Part shown: positions 58,343-64,000 of the stretch, one piece after another | How positions within the stretch are numbered: position 1 is the first letter of the stretch | Layout of the letters: each line of letters starts with the position of its first letter | Assembly (NCBI RefSeq): GCF_029873635.1 | Contig: NC_080419.1 | Coordinates: 77,608,931-77,672,930, forward strand | Source of the DNA: Malania oleifera | Taxonomy: Eukaryota; Streptophyta; Magnoliopsida; Santalales; Ximeniaceae | DNA: 64,000 bases | Reading direction: 5' to 3' | Translations under genes and position numbers: made by a program | Notes under the pieces: generated by a model | What the model was told of the DNA's origin: nothing | Databases searched by the model: none | What the model saw: the letters and a program-made list of their open reading frames with translations, nothing else

Positions 58343-58749
58343 CCTGAAGATAGGATATGACCTGATTTAGAAATTCCACATTTATCATGGTTAAAACAAA
58401 TATGGAATGGCTAACACTTAGAATACATAAGTTTGTAGTTCAAAGGACCCACATGTACATTTCTATTGCAAGACTTCCAAAAATATCTTACCCTAAATAT
58501 ATGATAACACGACACACATACTTTCTAAGTTCGGTCCTTCAACCTAGAACCAAAACCATCAATGGATTTACCATGGTTTTCCAGAAATCCTCATTCTAGG
58601 AAAAGCATAAAAGACCGTCGACAAAATTCCTTTTCCAAGCCTCTAAACTAAAACCCGATCTATCTTACACTTCTCATTCTTAACTTATCCCAACATATAC
58701 TCTAGTAATTAACACAGATCGTCAAAGTCTGAAAAACCTAGAAAACCTA

Positions 58750-58762
58750 GGCACTGATACCA
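58750..58762 (-). other. Primer binding site, internal region 2
   Basis: Minus-strand TGGTATCAGTGCC, one base off the tRNA-Met site of region 1. Confidence 0.85.
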
Positions 58763-58764
58763 CC

Positions 58765-60705
58765 TATAACGCCCCGACCCAACACATGGGCTCGGGTGCT
58801 ACTTTAGTGACATCTGTGTACCTGATACCATCTCAACATATAAAATATGCAGTGGAATAAATAAAAAATTTTCCAGAATCTATTACCAAAGTCTAAATAT
58901 CAACATACATCCTGGTCTTTCCATACACATATAACATCTCAATCTAATAAGTTTCCAAACTCGGTCCACATGACCATGAAGACAAGCCCGAAGGCATACT
59001 ACAATAAGTACTCATATCTGAGTTCTTGAAGACACTCACAAAAATAAACACACTAGTCTCCACCTCCTGGATCCCGCTAAACTCGATCTCTGTGATTCCT
59101 TGAAAGGATATGTTATCCAACAGGGTGAGACACCTCTCAGTAAGGAAGATTAAGTTAATGACAATGTGTGGAAGCATGTTTTTCAGTGTATACTAGAATC
59201 ATATCTCTTTCTTTTACTGAACATAGTATGTATACTCATTTCTCATAACATATATCAATATTGGAGAACATTTACATTATTACATAAATATACATATATG
59301 CATAGAAGATACACCCTGGAACTACTAGCCATGTATAAACCCGTGGTTAGGGTTTTGCGGCCCGAAGGCTAGACAAAAACTCGGGGGATCAACCCAAGCC
59401 AAGTTAACTCTCTACTATACACACTGACGGAAATCTTTTGAAATCACTTGCGGGTTCTATTGCCCCACCACTTCCTAGAAGGGTACTTCCTCTGCCAAGG
59501 GCAATCAGTTAGGACCACCCAACACCACACACTCGTAGATGTGGGCACATGCGGCCAACTAGTGAAACTTTCTCTCTAGCAATGGTACCGCACTCGCAAC
59601 ATTGGGTTCACAGGTTTCCTAAAGCATATCGTGCAATTTAAGTAATTAAAACTATACTTTAAAACTCGTTTCTCAAATAAACTCCAACTTTGGTCGTTTA
59701 ATACAATCTAGGGCCTCGACCCCTCTGTTACAACTCGGCCGTTTAATACAAACTCCAACCTCAAAATAAACTCTGTTATTTATAAAACTCGGCCTCGGTC
59801 ATTTAATATAAACTCGACCTTGGCCCTCTCATAAGTTCCTACATTTTCAAAACAATTCTAGTATTTTCGCAAACAATTCAGTATTACACAACATACCCTC
59901 TCTAGTATTTCCATAGCTCACAAAACAATATACACCTGCCACACAATTTTCTTTATTTAATACATAGCCCATAGGCAAGCAATAAAACTCTGTACAAATG
60001 GTTTATAAGATCAAACCGAACTTTCCACCATTCATTTCTACTCAAAATATCATATAGTATCCTAGGTTTGTAAACACGCCCTTTGAACGGTTGGTTTTCA
60101 AAAGAATAACTGAAAACATAAACGTACTCATTCCATAAACATATCCACCGGTCAAAAACGATAAAACACTACATTATACATAATCCCCTTACCTGATTTC
60201 GGAAAAAAAATTGAAATGCTCGAAAACCAAATCCCAACCTCTTTCACCAAATCGAAATTCTAATCTGCTAGAACTGTAGATCCTAGCTCCCTAATCCTCA
60301 CAATATTTTTTGATCGTCAAAACGGGTGATGAATGGTGAAGAGCTGTAGAGAGAGAGAGTGAACTCGCCGATTCTAGAGAGAGAGAGGGAGAGATTTTGG
60401 GATTTCTTTACCCTGAAGCAATAAAAAATGATATTTATAGGCCTTTTGACTCGGTCAGACTCGTCGACGAATTGGTCCCTCATCGACGAGCCATAGAAGG
60501 TTGTTCGTCGCCAAACCTCCTCCCTCGTCGACGAACCCAAGCTTGATATTTTTCATGTCGGTTAGGATCTCTTCGTCGACAAGAATCTGAATTTTGGTGA
60601 CAAAACACTGAAGGGCATTCATTGACGAAAGCATTGGCTTCATCGACGATTCCTACAAAAATCCCCTTTTATACCTTTTCTTATTTACGAGTTCGGGTCT
60701 TTATA
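58765..60705 (-). repeat. Chromovirus LTR C (outer 5' LTR)
   Basis: 1941 bp, TATAACGCC to CTTTATA on the plus strand; both terminal dinucleotides have decayed by C:G to T:A change. It keeps the CTGAAGGGCATTCATTGACG segment missing from LTR A. Palindromes TCGTCGACGA at 60461-60470 and 60525-60534. Confidence 0.92.
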
Positions 60706-60710
60706 GGCTA

Positions 60711-60965
60711 CATAATCATATATAATGTGTTTTGATGATATTAACATATTAGCAGATCCTAGTGTATCCTATCTTTGCAAATCACATTTAGTAAAAGAAC
60801 AAGTGACAAATACATGAAGGTGTTGGATCAGAGGCAAAGATCGGACCGAGTAGACGTTTGAATAGGAAAGATCAAAAGGACACTCCCTCGAAAGAACTTA
60901 AGCACGTCCAAGGAAGCTAATGTAGAATCATATGTAATGGGGAGTGTTTGAGGTAGTGTTTATTG
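60711..60965 (+). repeat. Element-X LTR fragment, right part
   Basis: It continues the fragment at 43504-43690 after the GGCTA duplication and parallels 14918-15176 (CATAATCATAT, GATCAAAAGGACACTC, GTGTTTATTGTAA). Similarity to the first copy ends near 60965. Confidence 0.75.
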
Positions 60966-61089
60966 TAACTCTTGTAGTTCTGTTTCACACATGTTTACTA
61001 AGTAAGAGTTGAGTAAAATTGTACATGCACACTAGGACATAAAAGTATATAGGATTTCACTAAGTCACAAGTTCAACACTCATGGTTTT

Positions 61090-63279
61090 TGTTAGGAATG
61101 GTGTATTCCGAAGAGGGGGGTGAATTGGGTTTTAAAAGATTTTTGGCTAATTTAAACATTTCTCCGATTCACCATAGATCATATCCCATTCAAAGTACAT
61201 GTGTGTATGTAGAATAATTTTAGCAGTGAACACACACAAGCATACACGTATGCAGTCAATCTTATTTAAATTAAATTGTGTATATTCAGATGATTATGAC
61301 AATGAATATAAACAGACATACGTGTGTAGAAATTAAAGTATAGGAATTTAAATAAGATAAAGAAAGAAACACACATATTTGTTATTAAGGTTTGGCTAAG
61401 TCAGCCTACATCCCCACCTTCGGTATACCCCCCAAGGACTCCACTTGATGCTCGCTTAAATTGGGAGGAGCGACACCACTTACAATCCTCTCCTTATTGG
61501 GCGAGGAATACCCTAGGTCACATTACAAGGGTGACCCCAACCTACACACCTCTCCTTACGGGGTGAGGAATACCCCAGCTTAATTACCAAGCTGAGCTAA
61601 ACTGGTCTCCTTTATGGGGCGGAGACTCCCCAATTCAATTACAGGCTGAACCCAACCGGTCTCTCTTACGGAGCAGAGACTCCCCAGTTCAATTAGCGGG
61701 GTGAACCCAAGTGGTACATAAAAATATTTTTGTAGATATAAAAATGCTTCTGAAAAAACAAACAGAGATGTACAACACTAAAGCTCAACTATGCACTTTA
61801 TAATAATATAAATTTATGCTCAGTAGAGTAAGGGTGTTTTTCAAAAAATTTATGTAATCTTTGAATATGATGTATATAATAAGATGCTTCCAAGATTTGA
61901 ACCCTAATAAAAATACATCTCCAACAATATTTTCAATACAAAATAGGAGAACCTAGGGTTTTGCTTTCAAAGGCATTTTGCAAATAATAATCTTTGAGTT
62001 AAAGATATATATATATATATATATACACATTAAGTACTCAAGGATTCAAGTAAGATTTATTGTTTCTTCAAAAGTATTGATCAAAAGAGATTATGTGAAG
62101 AAACATAAGCTTTACTCTCCAAAAATATTTTTCAAGATGAATATATAAATGAGAGTAAATGATCTAAGATGATTAACATGAATGCCCAAATAAAAATACT
62201 CTTTTGAAGAGAATTTTCAAGGAATGATTAAGAGAGTAAGAGAGAGTAAAAAAAATTTGCCCCAACAAAAAGATTTTTGCAAAATAAAATTTATGGGGGA
62301 ACTTTGATTAGAGATTTGCCCAAAATATTTGAGAGAAAAATTTTGCTAATCAAAGTTACTAATTGAAGTTATTTGAGGGATATTTATAAACTCTAGGAAA
62401 ATTTTGACCGTTGGGGACACGCACGGTATTTTGGAAATGTTTAATTACGAAATTAATTACATTTTAGCACTTAAAAAATTTCCAACCCAAGAGGTTCGGT
62501 CGGATGACCTTCAGCATCGGTCGATTGAACAGACACAACAATTTTGAATTTTGGGACAGGTTCGGTTGGCTATGGATGGTAGCTAATCAGCTGGCCAAGG
62601 CGATTTCCCAAGCCTTCGTAGGTTCGGTCGCCCGGGAAAAGGTTTGGTCTGCCAGTTCTCAAGGGTCGGTCGCCCAAGGCATTTTTGAGCAAAGGATGGT
62701 CGACCGGGGTAAGTAGAAAGGTCAAACTTCATTGGTTGGTCGATCGTGGAAGCTATGTTCAAATTAAGGTCGGTCAACCAAGGCTTTAGTCAACTATTTG
62801 ACTTCTAGCCTACAAAGCATTCGGTCAACTGTGGTGATTTTAAAAATCAATGGGTCAGTCGATCGGGACTATTTAATTCACTTTAGTCCTAATTTTTTAC
62901 CCTAACCAATTAGTTATTAAGAAAAAGTTCTTCTATGAAAAGTGTTGGTTCCTAGGGTTTGTCTACAACCTTTGATTCCCTACAGTTAGTCTATGGTGTT
63001 GTATGAGCATTCAAATCATATCATACAAGATGTATGCATTATTACAAACCAAATATGAAAACTAAATGGTAATACAATAGACACAAATATGTCTTCTTCT
63101 TTTGCTCCTATATCTTCCATGGAATGCGCCAAGAGTATAATCTTCAGGTTCCTCCTGGCTTCCATGTCCCTTGTCCTTATGTGTGAGTTGAAACATTACC
63201 TGTTCAAGCACTAAATACACACATAAGAAACTTGTGTTTTATCAACATCAAAATAGGGATTGGACTCAAAAAGCCAATA
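61090..63279 (-). repeat. Solo LTR, Sirevirus family C, reverse orientation
   Basis: 2190 bp, TGTTAGGAATGG to AAGCCAATA on the plus strand, with a perfect GTTTT duplication (61085-61089 and 63280-63284). It shares its ends, stem-loop (61417-61437, one mispair) and tandem hairpin block (about 61485-61710) with 15271-17180. AT microsatellite at 62004-62027. GGTCGGTCGCCCG-like motifs at 62490-62870. There is no coding frame. Confidence 0.93.
62004..62027. repeat. (AT)n microsatellite
   Basis: Short AT run within the family C solo LTR. Confidence 0.9.
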
Positions 63280-63284
63280 GTTTT

Positions 63285-63480
63285 CATCAATGGTTTTATC
63301 AAACCATCGATGGTTTAATACCAAGACTGAAATCGTTGACGATTTCAAGCAAACCATCGATGATTTTCTCCCGAGGGTAAATTGTCAACGATTTCTTCCT
63401 ACGGCCCAGCTTCCATATTCTTGCTCACCATGCTTTCCTTATGCATGTGCTCCACTCAATATGAGTCATATACTCTAACA
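63285..63480 (-). repeat. Part of the 3' LTR of a Copia element that runs off the right edge
   Basis: On the minus strand the LTR starts TGTTAGAGTATATGACTC at 63480, right after the purine-rich CCAAGGTGGATAT. Perfect palindrome AAACCATCGATGGTTT at 63301-63316 and AAATCGTTGACGATTT at 63331-63346. The left border is unclear: the LTR may include 60966-61084 on the far side of the solo LTR. Confidence 0.65.
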
Positions 63481-63559
63481 ATATCCACCTTGGAAAATAT
63501 TTACACCTTAGAAGAAATATGAAAGCATAACTCACAGCTCCACCTAGGACGGTAAGTTG

Positions 63560-64000
63560 TGATGCCTCCCATCTAGCAAGTAGAGACGATGATCAAGACC
63601 AAGCAATGCTTAAACTTGTCCATGATAACATGCTTTGTTAACATATCTGCCACATTCTCATACGTGTCAACTTTTTCAAGCAGTAGTTTACCAGAAGCAA
63701 CCAATTCCCTGATCCTATGAAACCGTACATCTATGTGCTTGGTCCTCGCATGATACACTTGGTTCTTTGCCAAATAGATGACAGTCTAACTATCACAATG
63801 CAACTGAACTCCACCTTACTGAATGCCCAGCTCCTTGACCAATCCTGTAAGCCACAACGCTTCCTCGGCAGCCCCAAACACTACCATATACTCTAATTTA
63901 GTTGTAGATAAAGCAACAAGTGACTGCATTATGGACCTTCAACAAATAGGCCCTTCTGCAAGGGTGAATATGTACCCTTCGGTAGACCTTCTGTCATCCA
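63560..64000 (-). pseudogene. Copia RNase H, 3' end of pol, cut by window edge
   Basis: Minus-strand reading from 64000: SIMQSLVALSTTKLEYMVVF, EEALWLTGLVKELGIQ, GGVQLHCDS, then the open part 63773-63573 (NQVYHARTKHIDVRFHRIRE, NVADMLTKHVIMDKFKHC). This is the Ty1/copia RNase H, with the ALSTTEAEY, CDSQ and ARTKHIDVR landmarks of Tork/Tnt1-like elements. At least three stops (63788, 63818 and near 63950) interrupt it, so it is dead. Pol ends at about 63562. Confidence 0.88.

Larger units (their letters stand above)
43691..60705 (-). mobile_element. Compound chromovirus (Gypsy): three LTRs, two internal regions, one GGCTA target duplication
   Basis: On the minus strand the order is LTR C (60705-58765), internal region 2, LTR B (51100-49112), internal region 1, LTR A (45610-43691). 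GGCTA flanks the whole block (43686-43690 and 60706-60710), and the interrupted element-X LTR reads on correctly across it (GTGGCTA|CATAATCAT). Primer sites, purine tracts, gag, protease, RT and a chromodomain-type tail place it among Del/Tekay-like chromoviruses. RNase H and the integrase core are deleted in both internal regions. Internal region 2 carries two later solo LTRs. Confidence 0.9.

Noticed and set aside
1..64000. CRISPR arrays, rRNA, tRNA genes, bacterial-type operons
   Set aside because: None seen; tRNA-like strings are only retrotransposon primer sites.

Overview
This window is nuclear DNA of a flowering plant, probably a eudicot. It is AT-rich, has one small spliced gene with GT-AG introns, and is otherwise dominated by decayed LTR retrotransposons of plant type (tRNA-Met primer sites, Copia and chromovirus Gypsy coding relics, many solo LTRs) and simple repeats. 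No rRNA, tRNA, CRISPR or bacterial-type feature was seen.

Layout. 1-6971 is a Sirevirus-like Copia element whose 5' LTR is cut by the window edge; it keeps a broken gag, has no pol, and carries three purine tracts before the 3' LTR. 6972-11401 is AT-rich intergenic DNA. 11407-17187 is a pol-less element (here 'element X', 5-bp target duplication AGTCA) broken by two reverse-strand solo LTRs, each with its own target duplication. 17193-24565 is intergenic DNA with a reverse LTR-like block (98-bp tandem repeats, TATA box), microsatellites and a 70-bp palindrome.

The only cellular gene I can support lies on the minus strand, 38291 to 24566. It has four exons (162+165+71+247 bp) that join in frame into a 214-residue Lys/Ser-rich protein of unknown function. 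Its third intron is about 12.3 kb and holds a complete but dead Copia element (28924-33060) and three tandem duplications.

40600-43500 holds an LTR-like block and a Copia gag relic. From 43504 a fragment of an element-X LTR begins. It is interrupted by a 17-kb compound chromovirus: three LTRs and two internal regions, all reverse strand, flanked by one target duplication GGCTA (43691-60705). Two more solo LTRs lie inside that compound. The element-X sequence resumes at 60711, is followed by another reverse solo LTR (61090-63279), and the window ends in the 3' part of a reverse-strand Copia element.

The strongest observations are: the shared-LTR compound Gypsy with one target duplication; a stem-loop in the 3' half of three Sirevirus-type LTR families whose paired bases change together; element-X LTRs that contain a second copy of their own start plus a purine tract; clusters of CG-centred palindromes in several unrelated LTR families; and a pile-up of five solo LTRs with identifiable target duplications. 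I saw no convincing new multi-gene system. All of this comes from reading the sequence; no database search was run.
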